DNA from: Corbicula japonica
Taxonomy: Eukaryota > Mollusca > Bivalvia > Venerida > Cyrenidae
Direction of reading: 5' to 3'
Length of the DNA: 64,000 bases
Assembly: GCA_038501625.1 (NCBI GenBank)
Contig: JAZAYU010000052.1
Coordinates: 2,571,955 to 2,635,954, forward strand
Part shown: positions 22,301 through 32,851 of the stretch, piece after piece
Layout of the letters: every line of letters starts with the position of its first letter
How positions within the stretch are numbered: position 1 is the first letter of the stretch
The notes under the pieces: generated by a model
The model's input: the letters and a program-made list of their open reading frames with translations, nothing else
The model's database searches: none
Told to the model about the DNA's origin: nothing
Position numbers and translations under genes: made by a program

Positions 22301-25300
22301 ACGCTACAGACCAGGTACCAGGGCTTTAATGGAGATAAGGAAGTACCAGAAATCTACTGACTTACTGCTTAGGAAAATGCCCTTTGCCAGACTAGTATGT
22401 TTTGTTTTATTTCCTGGTGGCAAATTTTCTATAAAAACAACTGTGAGTTTGTTGCTGCATACATAATGGCAAAGTCACAGTAACCCTTTACTGGAGCATT
22501 TACACATTGATTTGATACACATTTATTGTGTGGGCAAACAATATAAATCCAGATCAGCCAGCACACTCGTGCCGTCTGATAATGGTCTATAGTGTTTGCT
22601 TCTTGGTCAGGAATATCCTAATGACAAAAAGTAAACAATGCGGATCCTGATCAGATGGCACAGATGTGCTGGCTGATGTGAATTCACACTCTTTGCCTAT
22701 GCAATGAAAAGCATATATACATGTATATGGAGAAAAGGGTTAATTATCTCATATGACATGGGAATTTTTCACTTATTGATTTTTACACTTAGCTCTAAAA
22801 AGAGAATATAATGACACCATTGGAGTTAAAGTTTTTATATGTTACAATGTGTTTTGAAAACAGGCCATGATGAGTTATGGGAACATCTTTTCCTTGGTTG
22901 TGGCGATGGGCAGGCAGCTAACAGTTCAACTATAATTATTTCCTCTATTTGTACTGCCCATTCTCTAATTTCAAAAACCTAAAAACAGTAATCTTTGACT
23001 TTTAGCCATTAATAGAAAACAGTTAAAACCTTTAGAGCATGTTACTAAATGTATTTTGTCTGTGCCCAAGATTATAAAACTGAGCATGGAAACCAGTCTC
23101 AAATCTCAAGCATCTGATTGGCTGAAATGGCGAACTTTCGCCATTTCAGCCAATCAGATGCTTGAGACTTGAGACTGGTTTCCAAACTCAGTTTTATAAC
23201 CTTCAGCCCTGGTGGCTTGGCTCTCTGGTTTTAAATGATAAACTACAATGTTACAGGTTAGAGAAATCTGTATGAACCTTTATCCAGGAAGAGATCATTT
23301 GTGGACAGCTCATGCTTTGATGTGTATGCAAGAGGTGAGCTTATAATTATTATTGTACTTTTATACTAGGTGGATGAATACTTATCTGTAATAAGGTTTA
23401 CAAATGAAAACAGACTTTGACAAAATAAAACAGTTATAGACAATAATTGTTATATCCCATAAAGGCAAATACGAGGGTTGTCCCAATAAATCTTAGACTA
23501 TTTGAATAAAAAGAAAACTACTGAACACATAAAAAAAGTCATGTTAATGCAAATTTCACAATTTGTTAAGACATCATTTGGTAATTTGTAGACGAAATAT
23601 TAAAGAAAAATAGATTTTCATAAAGAAATTGCAAACATTTTAACAAGGCGACCTATCGACCAGCGGCGCACGTCGCAACGTCGTTACAATGCTCACACAG
23701 CATTCCGTTACTCCTTTCTGATGTTCTCTTCAGCATGTTCGATACACTCACGGTGTCTGTTCACCCGACTATTAAATAAATCAATATAACACTCTTTTTG
23801 GAAGACTTTTGTTGAAGGCCAAGCTTTCTGATCTTGTCGCAGATCTCAAATTTGCGACCAACGAGCCCGAAAGTACACAACTTCTAGCGGAGCGAGGTCC
23901 GGCGAGTATGGGGAATGCCTGATTCCGATTATTATTTCCGTTTCACCATGCGAAAACTTTCTGTGCCACTCTTGTATACCAACGCTCTAGATATGAGGAT
24001 GCTTCCTAACTTTTTATTCCTTAAGCATGTCATTTGGCGTCAGTTTGCTTTAATCATAATATTTGATGACGAAATGTGCGCCGCGGCTTCTTCAAACGTC
24101 GCGATTTTCATAAGAAGTTAATGTTTACCCATTAGCATGAAACAAGCACTACTCTTATACAAAATATGGCAACTTTTAGAAACTTTGCGGATTTATTTCA
24201 GAATGATTATCAATTAAGGCAACAATAACTATTTGCATCTAAAATGGCACTGTGTAATATATTAACTGTTTAAAGTTAATTATTGAATTCCAAATCATGG
24301 CACTTTTTGACGTGCGCCGCCCATCGCTGTCACGGTCTAATAAAGTGTATCTAATTTATTTATTTTAGAAGATTTTTCTTTGAAATTCAGCAAACTTGTT
24401 ACCAAATGACGTCTTAACTAACTGTGAAATTAGCTTAAAGATATGTTCAGTAGTTTTCTTTTTATTCAAATAGTCTACGATTTATTGGGACAACCCTCGT
24501 ATACCATTGTAATAAAGTGAAATATTGTATGCATATCAGGAATTGCCACATCCAGCAGACGCAGCCTCCCAACACAGCCGAAATTTAGAGAAGAAAAGAG
24601 AGCATGGGTAATAGAATGATCAGTTTCAAAAAGACACCACAAAGAATTAAAAAAATGAGAACCGATGGGTTACCACCTTGAAACACTCAGCTGCAAAACA
24701 ATTTTCTATTGTGGGGTTTAAACCAGGTTCTATGGTGCTAATTTAACATCCAAATTTTTTTTAAGGTGAATTTTCACCACAGCTGTGTCTGTAAAATGAA
24801 TGTTCATTTAATTATTTTTCACCGACTATTTGAAGCTAATTCATAGATGGTCAGTTGCATAATTATTGTGATCGACGTGTTCATCCGTCTGTTCATAAAA
24901 ATATCATGTTTCCATAGCATATCTTAGCAACCCTTCAAGAGCTTTCAACAAAACTTCACAGAAGTGTTCACTACAATAAAGCAGAATGCTTAGTGCAATA
25001 GGAAATTCCATCACTAGTTAAATTTGTTTTTAGCAAAAAAGGAACATAATGACAGTATGCAGTCTGTAGGTTTGTATCATTTCTCATTGCATATGTAAAC
25101 CACATCACGCTTGACCTTTGGTCTCATGTGATTGTTTACACACACAACTCAAATGATATGCACCTAAAGACTTCATACTGTTATAATATTCCAATTGCCT
25201 GTTTCATGTATTTGTTAAATCCTTATTTCCAGGCTGCAGAAGCGTATCTTGTGCATTTATTTGAGGACAGTAACTTATGTGCCATTCACGCTAATCGAGT

Positions 25301-25364
25301 GACAATTATGACTAAAGATATGTACCTTGCTAGACGGTTAAATGGAGGCTGTTACGCACCTTGA
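16242..25364 (+). CDS. CENPA: Centromeric histone H3 variant (cenH3/CENP-A), 4 exons
   Basis: Exons 16242-16353, 22258-22394, 23257-23334, 25233-25364 (112+137+78+132 = 459 nt, 152 aa). It replaces H3 in centromeric nucleosomes and marks where the kinetochore forms. The tail (1-52) is basic and unlike canonical H3. The histone fold starts at [20 protein letters not shown] (from 50), then [19 protein letters not shown] (84-88). CENP-A marks: loop 1 is two residues longer than in H3 ([12 protein letters not shown], 88-99) and Trp99 stands where H3 has Phe. Alpha 2-3: [20 protein letters not shown] (108-127), then [15 protein letters not shown] and a short GGCYAP end. Unlike replication-dependent histone genes it has introns. 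Intron phases 1, 0, 0. The first intron (5.9 kb) is swollen by nested transposons. Confidence 0.93.
17155..18053. mobile_element. Inner inverted-repeat element 1 (899 bp)
   Basis: Ends CAGGGCTTTTTCAG / CTGAAAAAGCCCTG, flanked by TTGAA on both sides (5-bp direct repeat). CAGGG termini fit hAT-like elements. It interrupts the left repeat array of the outer element. Contains a GGGGCCGATATTCGGCCCC palindrome near 17179 and a second CCC-AAATTC motif pair. No intact transposase. Confidence 0.68.
18172..19654. mobile_element. Inner inverted-repeat element 2 (1483 bp, hAT-like ends)
   Basis: Ends CAGTGGCGGATCCAGG / CCTGGATCCGCCACTG, a terminus typical of animal hAT elements, flanked by CTGCG on each side. 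The right end includes an 18-C homopolymer (about 19625-19640). Interior frames, such as 19343-19579 minus, gave no recognisable transposase, so it is degenerate or non-autonomous. Confidence 0.75.
20240..20581 (+). mobile_element. tRNA-derived SINE with 12-bp target duplication
   Basis: Flanked by AGATTAGAGACT at 20240-20251 and 20570-20581. The head has pol III boxes: TAGCTCAGTGGTTAG (A box) and GGTTCGATCC (B box). The body ACGTTAAACCGAGGTCC ... GGCACTTAAAAGAACC resembles the conserved central domain of widespread invertebrate SINEs. A 29-bp segment (TATCTTGCACTATCC...) is duplicated in tandem at about 20447-20505. The tail is AAAGAAAGAAAG. T-arm pairing is poor, so it is not a functional tRNA gene. 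Inserted in the outer nested element. Confidence 0.85.
20830..22257. other. cenH3 intron 1, remaining part
   Basis: AT-rich unique sequence; no exon, RNA gene or repeat recognised. Confidence 0.4.
22258..22394 (+). CDS. CENPA: cenH3 exon 2 (alpha N and start of fold)
   Basis: Acceptor TATTTCTTTCAG, donor CTA|GTATGT, phase 1 in and 0 out. Encodes [15 protein letters not shown], then [20 protein letters not shown] and [11 protein letters not shown] (residues 38-83). Confidence 0.93.
22480..22743. repeat. Foldback element B, copy 2
   Basis: ATCCAGATCAGCCAGCACA, GTGCCGTCTGAT, then GATCCTGATCAGATGGCAC, GTGCTGGCTGATGTG and ATATGGAGAAAAGGGTTAA. In cenH3 intron 2. Confidence 0.8.
23064..23209. repeat. 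Foldback element A, copy 5
   Basis: TGCCCAAGATTATAAAACTGA ... CTCAGTTTTATAACCTTCAG with a centre GCGAACTTTCGC, in cenH3 intron 2 ending less than 50 bp upstream of the exon 3 acceptor. Confidence 0.87.
23257..23334 (+). CDS. CENPA: cenH3 exon 3 (loop 1, start of alpha 2)
   Basis: Acceptor AATGTTACAG, donor GAG|GTGAGC, phase 0-0, 78 nt. Encodes [16 protein letters not shown] then [10 protein letters not shown] (residues 84-109): the CENP-A targeting region with the longer loop and Trp. Confidence 0.93.
23472..24499 (-). mobile_element. Broken mariner-type transposon, 1028 bp
   Basis: Terminal inverted repeats CGAGGGTTGTCCCAATAAAT, flanked by TA on both sides. Inner repeats TTTTCTTTTTATTCAAATAG match in inverse. 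On the minus strand, remnants of a transposase remain, with [11 protein letters not shown] sequence (the third catalytic Asp region of mariner) near 23890-23910, but stops and frameshifts break it and much of the 5' part is lost. In cenH3 intron 3. Confidence 0.82.
24520..24745. repeat. Dispersed repeat C, copy 1
   Basis: GCATATCAGGAATTGCCACA, then GATCAGTTTCAAAAAGACAC, ATGAGAACC, GGGTTACCACCTTG and TTAAACCAGGTTCTATGGTG. Related sequence is at 31550-31700 (second half) and 37030-37160 (first half). Confidence 0.65.
25233..25364 (+). CDS. CENPA: cenH3 exon 4 (alpha 2-3, C-terminus)
   Basis: Acceptor CCTTATTTCCAG. Encodes [43 protein letters not shown] and TGA at 25362-25364 (residues 110-152). 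No replication-histone stem-loop follows. Confidence 0.93.
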   Translation, partial: AAEAYLVHLFEDSNLCAIHANRVTIMTKDMYLARRLNGGCYAP

Positions 25365-25584
25365 TGCCACCAACAAAGTTGTGAATCATCTCGGATATTT
25401 AACAACAGTGCTTTTGGCAGAATACATTTATAATACTGCAAGTTCATTAAAACAGGATTTACCTCAATTAGCCAGTTTTCATTTAAAAACATGAACTGAG
25501 GTGATTTTTTGATATAAATTTTGTACTTTTTAATTTCTTTTTGTACAATGTTTGTATTAACTTTTTCCTCCATAGATTATATAG

Positions 25585-25720
25585 TTATTTGGTTTCTTGA
25601 CAGGGAATGTGAGGATATATTGCCGGTCTGGGTGTCATATTACCCGAGCCGCAGGCGAGGGATAATATGACACCCAGACCGGCAATATATCCTCACATAC
25701 CCTTTCAAGGAACCAAATAA
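25585..25720. repeat. 136-bp palindrome
   Basis: Arms of about 58 bp: TTATTTGGTTTCTTGACAGG, then GAGGATATATTGCCGGTCTG, GGTGTCATATTA, then a roughly 20-bp loop CCCGAGCCGCAGGCGAGGG and the reverse complement. The inner 36 bp are perfectly paired; outer arms have a few mismatches. Confidence 0.87.
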
Positions 25721-26220
25721 TTGTTTTATTATATACTGCAAAGACTTTTTCAGACAAAAATTATTAGAAAATATCAATTTTTCATTTATTTCGCGTATTT
25801 AATGCCGAATGGCTTAATTCCCCTCTGAGAACCTCAATAATGACATGTCTGACGTCATTAATTTACCTGCATGACGTCACTTCTATAGAAAATGAATGGA
25901 TTATCGATTCAATATTTATTTACAAAATTTGAGAATAATCTTATCGTTTTCAACGTTAAAAACATAACATAAATATTTTCTGTAACAATTTTAGTAATCC
26001 CTAAACATACTGCTTTATAATTTACAAGATCGGCTTCAAATTATGCAATTTTCCGGAAAATCAAAACAAAATGGCGGACGACAACAAAAGGTGCGAGGCC
26101 AGAGGGGGGAAATAAAGGCACGTGCGTTCATATCTACGGCCGAGTCGTAAATACGGATATACATCAACATCAAATTATCCAATCAAATTCAAGCAAATTT
26201 CTTTGCAGTATAATAAATAC

Positions 26221-26447
26221 TTTTATTGCATGGGCGAACAGTTTAGATCCAGATCAGTCAGCACATCCGTGCCATCTGATCAGGATCTAAACTGTTCGCT
26301 TTTGGATTGGATCCGATTCATTAAGTTTTTTCAGACCAAAATGCAACAAATGCAGATCCTGATCAGACGGCACAGATGTGCCAGCTGAGCTGGATCTACA
26401 CTGGTCGCACATGCGTAAAAATGCGTATATATGGAGGAAAGGGTTAA
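26221..26447. repeat. Foldback element B, copy 3
   Basis: GCGAACAGTTTAGATCCAGA, CAGCACATCCGTGCCATCTG, AGGATCTAAACTGTTCGC then the second half GCAGATCCTGATCAGACGGC and GTATATATGGAGGAAAGGGT. Each half is itself a hairpin and the halves are inverted copies. Confidence 0.85.
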
Positions 26448-26740
26448 CAGATGTTTCAATTATCTTGGATGACCTCTTCTTACATGAGTTCCTGGTTTCC
26501 AATAACAAATGATGGTGTGTTTGAACCATTGTGTCATCAGGATTGCACATTTGAAAATATTACATCAATGCACAACATTAAGTTGATTTCTTAGTACATG
26601 CATACTAACTTCAAATGTTTTAAAACACACAAAAACACACTGTTGTTTGGTCAATATCAAGCAACACTTTTTTCATGAAAGCAAATGGTTTAATATGCAT
26701 GCTAATTTGTTCAATACAATTAAGAGGACTCAGCAATATT

Positions 26741-26910
26741 TAACGCTTTCCTCCATATATACACATTTTTAGCATGATGTATTAGGTTATTTTCTGAGTA
26801 AAAAGGGAACAATGCAGATCCTGATTAGACACTATGAATGTGTCTGCTGAACTGCATCTACACTGGTTGCAATTCTGATAAAATGTGTATATATGGAGAA
26901 AAGGGTTAAT
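26741..26910. repeat. Foldback element B, copy 4 (deleted left half)
   Basis: Starts AACGCTTTCCTCCATATATAC and ends GTGTATATATGGAGAAAAGGG; the left inner hairpin is missing. Confidence 0.8.
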
Positions 26911-27206
26911 TAGAAGTATTGGGAATAACAAACAGGAATAATTTGCAATGCATGATCACTGTGGTTTATTCATATGTTTATGTTCTCAACATTTTTTTTC
27001 TGCAAAGAATATAACTAATTTTGTACCCATCACCTGATTTGTACAAAAGCCTTTCCATGCTATAAAACATAAATCAGCGTTAAGGGATCAATCTGCAGCT
27101 ATGGTAAAGATATATACAATATTTTTAATTTTCTAGCCCATTTTAATATGCCATATTTGAAAGTTCTGAGCTCATAAATACACTGATCTTATATTACAGT
27201 AAAGCT

Positions 27207-27459
27207 ACTTAACATTTTACTCTATATATTGTACACATCTTTTATCACATAGGAGAACAGTGTAGATCCAGATCAGCTTGCAATGTTGTGCCATCTGACC
27301 AGGATCTGCACTGTTTGCTTTAAAATTAGGATATTTTAATATTTCTGACCAAGAAGCAAACAGTGCAAATCCTGATCAGTAGGCACGGATGAGCTGGCTG
27401 ATTTGGATCTTCACTGTTTGCCCATGTGATAAAAGGCTTATATATAGATTAAAGGGTTA
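27207..27459. repeat. Foldback element B, copy 5
   Basis: GAACAGTGTAGATCCAGATC ... GGATCTGCACTGTTTGC, spacer with TTTCTGACCAAGAAGC, then AACAGTGCAAATCCTGATCA ... ATTAAAGGGTTAA. Confidence 0.83.
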
Positions 27460-27785
27460 AAGACTATTGCGATAGCTTCTGGTTTCACAACATTATTAAT
27501 TAAATGTATGCACCATTTGCAATGTGAATGTTTAAAATTTAAACATTCAAGAAATGTGAGATGTTTTATTTCTAGAGAATTGAAAACATCCTAATCAGTT
27601 GGCATGGGAGAGATTTTCCTTGGTAAAAAATACTTGTAAATAAACTTTAATTAGTAATGACTCAATTATTGTGTCATGCAGCTGGGAAAATAAAATTCAT
27701 AATGATGTGAAATTGGGAACTACCGCAGTCATCTTTAAATGATTTACTGAACAAGAATTGAGTTGTGTTATACAGTGAATTGTGT

Positions 27786-28027
27786 TTAACCCTCTCCTCC
27801 ATACATACGTATTATTACGCATGTGCAACCAGTGTAGATCCAGATTAGCCAGCACATCCGTGCCGTCTGATCAGGATCTGCACTGGTCGCATTTTGGTCA
27901 GAAATAACATAATGAATCAAATAGCAAACAGTTTTTGTCCTGATCACACTGCACGGATATGCTGGCTGATCTCATTCTAAAGTCTTTGCCCTGGCAATAA
28001 AGGTGTGTCTGTGGAGAAAAGGGTTAA
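27786..28027. repeat. Foldback element B, copy 6 (full length)
   Basis: TTTAACCCTCTCCTCCATACA at the left and GTGGAGAAAAGGGTTAA at the right, complementary ends of TTAACCC. Inner part AACCAGTGTAGATCCAGATT ... GATCAGGATCTGCACTGGTC. Confidence 0.87.
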
Positions 28028-28469
28028 GTAGCAACCTAATTATTCACCAAGCATTACCTGACAATGAGTCTGGAATTAACAACATGGCTGAGAAAAAGAA
28101 TGTTTAGCAGTTTCCATCTGATTAAAAATGCTCATCACAAGTGTTTTAAAAGTAAGTTAATATATTTTTGTAATGAACACATGATGAAGCTATATGTTAT
28201 GTATTGCAGAATGTTGCTTTGTATTGCAATGTTCTCTTGGCATATTGTGGCTGCATTAGTGTGTTTGATCTCAGAACTTTTATGCAATGAACCAAATAGA
28301 AACCATTGCACTTCTAAAATGAACTCCTTTTTGTATTTTCAAGGCTTGTTTTATAGATTAAAATCCGTAGTAAAAAATGTTGACATACAAAATGCATATC
28401 AAACATTTAATTGGTATTTCATACTTTTTGTATTATGTACAAGTTCTTGGTGAATCTCAGAATATTACT

Positions 28470-28715
28470 TGAACCCTTTCCTCCATATATTCGTTTTTTT
28501 TCCCATGAGCGACCAGTGTAGATCCAGATCAGCGGGCACATTCATGCTGTCTGATCTGCATCTGCACTGTTTGCTTCTTGGTCAGAAATATCCTAATCAG
28601 TCTAAAAGCAAACATTGTAGATACTGTTCAGATGGTACAGATGTGACAGCTGATCTAGATCTACACTGTTGTTTTTTTAATTCCATAAACGTGAAATATG
28701 TGGAGTAAAGGGTAA
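28470..28715. repeat. Foldback element B, copy 7
   Basis: GAACCCTTTCCTCCATATATT ... GCGACCAGTGTAGATCCAGA, GATCTGCATCTGCACTGTTTG, TTGGTCAGAAATATCCTAAT, then GCAAACATTGTAGATACTG and GTGGAGTAAAGGGT. Confidence 0.85.
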
Positions 28716-29511
28716 ATCAGTTTTGTTCATCTATGATTTTGAATGGTTTTAAATTGAAGATTAACTGTTACAATTTGCTAACCTGCATAGTCAATTCTAT
28801 TTTGAAATGTTTAATCATTTTGTCAGTAAGAATAACACATAGCAAATTTCACAAATGCACATGTAACACATGTCTAGTATCAAGAATCCCTGGATTCAAT
28901 ATTTGTTATACAAAACAATTGCATTATGTTCTGTAAGTTATATGACATTTTATTTATGTTTTATATATTTATTATGTTAATTTTTATCTTGATTTTTGGA
29001 AGAGAAGGTATAGCTTTCCTATTCGCACTGCCAAATACGTCGGCTTGGCATTAACATTAAATTTTAATTCGTTCTTTGCACATACCTTTAAAACTTCTAA
29101 AGACTAATAAACTGAAAACTTGGAATAAATGTTTACTGCCATACTCTGCTTCCTTTACATGGAATTCCATAACTTTAAAAAAAAAAAATTCACAGTTACT
29201 GTTAAGCACTTTTCCACTAAACTCCTTGAAGAATGTTTATATATCATTTGGCATTAATATCTTTAACATTAGTGTTAATCCAGTGATCAACAGCAAATAT
29301 CTCGATATACATCATTTGGAATGAGTCCCAAAATTCTGTCTTAGATCAGTTTTAAGTATTGTTAAATAAATTAAGGAACTTAATAATTGTTCATTATTAG
29401 CAATACTTTTTTCAAGTCAACTCTTTGAAATATGTGTTACAGTTATTCCTCAGTCTTTAAAACTAAAATTTATGTTTGTAAATGGATGGACTTACAAATG
29501 TAATACTTAAG

Positions 29512-29728
29512 TAAACCCTTTTCTCCATATATACACATTTTTACGCATGTGCGACCATTGTGCCGTCTGATCAGGATCTGCACTGGTCGCATTTTCGTCA
29601 GAAATAACCTAATGAATAAAAAAAGCAAACAGTTTAGATCCTGATAAGATGGTACAGATGTGCCAGGTGATCTGAATCTTAACTGTTCACCCATGAAATA
29701 AAGGTGTATCTACGGAGAAAAGGGCTAA
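29512..29728. repeat. Foldback element B, copy 8
   Basis: AAACCCTTTTCTCCATATATA, ACGCATGTGCGACCATTG, internal deletion, GCAAACAGTTTAGATCCTGA and ACGGAGAAAAGGGC. Confidence 0.82.
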
Positions 29729-29997
29729 AATGCTTCGTTGATGTTGAGCAATAACGGTATATCTCCTTCATATTTCAATGGTATTTATACCATTTTTGCA
29801 ATAAGTTGACGACTTGTCTTCTTCTATTTTATAGTAGACTTGTTTTTCTATCAAACATATAGTTCCGAACTTCACTGCAATGGCTTTCACTTGTTCTTGC
29901 TTTAAGCTTCTAAAAGTTGATGCTTATCTTTAAATAAAATATAACCAACAATTCATTTTCAAAACTGCATTTGTTTTCGAATAATTTGAATAGTCCA

Positions 29998-30104
29998 GGG
30001 TCCAAGATCATAAAACCCAATCTGGAGACCAGTCGCCATTTCAGCCAATCAGATCCTTGAGATTTGAGACTGATCTCAAAACTTAGATTTATGATCTTGA
30101 GCCC
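29998..30104. repeat. Foldback element A, copy 6 (shortened)
   Basis: GGTCCAAGATCATAAAACCCA, GGAGACCAGTCGCCATTTCA, CTTGAGATTTGAGACTGATC and TTTATGATCTTGAGCCC. Confidence 0.8.
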
Positions 30105-30113
30105 AGCATTATT

Positions 30114-30214
30114 TGGGCCCAAGATCATAAAATTAAAACTGGAAACCAGTCTCTGTCTCAACATCAGATTTTAGTTGAGACTGGTTGCAATCTTACTTCT
30201 GTGATGTTGAGCCC
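30114..30214. repeat. Foldback element A, copy 7 (diverged)
   Basis: GGGCCCAAGATCATAAAATT, ACTGGAAACCAGTCTC, GTTGAGACTGGTT and TGTGATGTTGAGCCC, 10 bp after copy 6. Confidence 0.7.
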
Positions 30215-30401
30215 TGTCCAGTTGAACTAAGCAACCAATTATTATTTAGTATTTTTATTTATTTGCACCTAGTTGAATGTTTTATTTTATGTTTTGATTT
30301 TAATGCAGACATAATACATTTTTTTTGTGAGGATTGGCTAAAGTTTTGATTTAATATATGTTGTATTAAGATGAATAATTGTATAACTATATTTTCTTGC
30401 T

Positions 30402-30541
30402 GAAGATTATAAAACTGAAATTTGAAACCAGTCTTAAATCTCAAGCATCTGATTGGCTGAAATGGTGACCAGTCACCATTTCAGCCACCAATCAGATCCT
30501 TGAGATCTGAGACCGGTTTCCATTCTCAGTTGTAATCTTGG
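30402..30541. repeat. Foldback element A, copy 8
   Basis: GAAGATTATAAAACTGAAATT, CTCAAGCATCTGATTGGCTG, centre GGTGACCAGTCACC, then the return arm to TGTAATCTTGG. The palindromic centre carries paired changes (GTGACC/GGTCAC). Confidence 0.85.
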
Positions 30542-31160
30542 AAACTGTTTATAAAAAACTGAGAGTGGAGACCAGTCACAGCTCTGGCTGTTTCAGGCTC
30601 CCCAGCCTTCATGTTACAACCTCAAGGTCATTTTTAAAACTCTAAGTTCTGACTGGTCAGCCTTGTGATTGCTCAGTGTGGTTACTGATGAGACATGGGG
30701 CTGGTCAGTCTCTTGAATAGGTTCATTTTCTACCAACTGATTGCTTTAAATTGAGTACATTTGTCTGTAGTCTTTGTTTCTTGAAAAGCCCTTTAGATAA
30801 TGGATTGTTTTCATGTAGATGAGACTACATAAAACTATAAATAGATGTGTACAGCCATTGCATAACTTACCTTGGGTATTTGCTCCTGACAGGTTTTACT
30901 ATATTTTTATAACTCTGTAATGAATGTGCCTTTTATGATCAAAATGTTGGGTTTGCATTAACTGAACATAAGGATGCTTAGTGCTTAGTTATGAGTCAAG
31001 CACTGTTAGTTTTTGATGGTCAGTATTCTGAAGAGATGTGTACTTTCATGTAAGGTCATTATGAGTGTTACATTTTATAAGATAAATGAGTTGTCTAAAG
31101 TTTTAACTTGATGATTTATTAAAATTGAAATTTTACAAGTTAGTGTTATTGTTGTTACAG

Positions 31161-31234
31161 CTCCTGGCTTTAAAGTTTTCACTGGACCTTTAGGAAAGAA
31201 GCGTGTGTCCTTCAAAGCGGGCAACTTGATGCAG
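31161..31234 (+). CDS. Orphan exon-like stretch
   Basis: Acceptor TATTGTTGTTACAG and donor ATGCAG|GTGAAA enclose 74 nt open in one frame (phase 1 in, 0 out), encoding PGFKVFTGPLGKKRVSFKAG then NLMQ. No family recognised and no partner exon found in the window. It may belong to an unseen gene, an alternative product of cenH3, or be chance. Confidence 0.3.
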
Positions 31235-31237
31235 GTG

Positions 31238-31402
31238 AAATACAGTAAAATCCCTCAATAAGGCCTCCACAAAAATAAGGCCACAATTTCAATTTCCCTT
31301 TTTACAGTTTTGCACTATGAACCATCCAGAAATAAGGCCACAACACTATTTAGACCTCTTTTTGTCTAGTCCCAGAGTTGGTCTTAGCTGGGTTTCACTG
31401 TA
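31238..31402. repeat. Small inverted-end element (MITE-like)
   Basis: Left end TACAGTAAAATCCCTCAAT and right end (inverted) TACAGTGAAACCCAGCTAAG, with AAATAAGGCCACAAC-type inner repeats. The TA at each edge suits a Tc1/mariner-type MITE. About 165 bp. Confidence 0.5.
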
Positions 31403-31549
31403 AATTGTTTAAAGATTAACCCCCTGAATACAAAGAATATGTCAGTATACATAGAGCTTACTTTATTGTTATCAAAATTATCAAGAAGAAAACCAATGGC
31501 AATTGAGAGATTTGTTGAAATACTTGTAAGAATTCTGTTCAGGTTATAG

Positions 31550-31700
31550 ACCTCTGGCCGAGAGGATGGTGAATAAAACGATCAATTTCAAAAAATACAC
31601 CACAAATAATTAATAAAAATGAGAACCCGAGGGGTTACCGCCTTGGAACGGTAAAAACAATTTGCCACTGGGGGTTTTAACCAGGTTCTAGGGTGCAACA
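31550..31700. repeat. Dispersed repeat C, copy 2 (second half)
   Basis: CGATCAATTTCAAAAAATAC, ATGAGAACCCGAGGGGTTAC, CGCCTTGGAACG and TTTTAACCAGGTTCTAGGG match the 24.5-kb copy. Confidence 0.6.
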
Positions 31701-32301
31701 ACCTCATGTGTTGTAATCGAATTGGTTTTCCGACACCATGACACTTGTGTGTTTGGATATATGCAATTTAAGAAAATATGCCATAGTTTTATCCCTGCAT
31801 ACATATAATACTTTGGAAGTTCACACTGAAGTGAACAACAACAACAAAAATGTACACTTTTTTCAAGGAGGCAAATCTCTGATAATTAATGCATAACGTA
31901 TACTATTCTTGCTGGAAATGGACAGTACAAACACTAAGCATTAAAACAAATACGCTACCACAATATCAAATGGTTATCAACCAAATAAAATATGTCCTAT
32001 TTGTTATAGTTTTATGAGGTAAACTATTCACAGGACTTGTACTCAATTGGAAAATGTGTCGGAGTACGATGTGAATATAGCATATGATAATGGACATTTT
32101 GATACAATAATCAGAGAAAAGGCGAATCATACATGCATGTCATTTTATATCTAAAACCAGCAAAACATTTGTTTTTCAATCCATCACCATTTATTACTTC
32201 ACATTAAAAACAAACAAAATTACAAACAAATGCTTTTTCATGCTTAATGACGTAATCACATTTAGCGTTTACATCACTTATTTATAAATATCTCATAATT
32301 G

Positions 32302-32303
<2 letters not shown>

Positions 32304-32388
<85 letters not shown>
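32304..32388. repeat. (TA)n microsatellite, about 85 bp
   Basis: Uninterrupted TA/AT dinucleotides. Such a tract readily extrudes as a cruciform and its length is likely to be polymorphic. Confidence 0.95.
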
Positions 32389-32392
<4 letters not shown>

Positions 32393-32851
32393 CGAAAGTC
32401 TGAAGAACGGTGCTCCAGGTTAGTTCGCGTCGCTAGACCGTCTCCCGTCCTTATTGTATGTTAGATGTTCTTCTGTCGCCAATGTATCCAAGAAAATTAA
32501 CTCTGACAGACGTACACTTTATTTTAGTGTTTTTATATCTTCCCCTATCTTAGGACAAAGTCCGATTATGATCTAGAATGCTACCTTGAAACCAGTAAAA
32601 AGTATTGACCAGTTGGTTTAGAATTAGAATATTGTCACAGTGGCAGTTGTTTCTATTTCGATCCAAAAGCTTTGCTCTAACAAATACGTTTAACACATCT
32701 AAATCAATTTGGCACTTGACTTTTGGTTCCCAGAAAGAGGCTAAATACACATTCACATTTAACGCCCTTATGACAGAATCTCATAATTTCATTCAGAAAT
32801 GAATACTTTCAATTGCTATTTAACCGTGTAAAACACATGCCGTCTATGTAA

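Larger units (their letters stand above)
25365..32851. other. Intergenic region between cenH3 and TRIM 3' ends
   Basis: 7.5 kb with no gene that could be supported; filled with foldback elements A and B, a 136-bp palindrome, a TA microsatellite and one orphan exon-like stretch (31161-31234). A plus frame at 28064-28453 (129 codons) has no family match. Confidence 0.5.

Noticed and set aside
28064..28453. Plus open frame of 129 codons between foldback B copies
   Set aside because: Composition follows AT-rich background; no domain or splice context.
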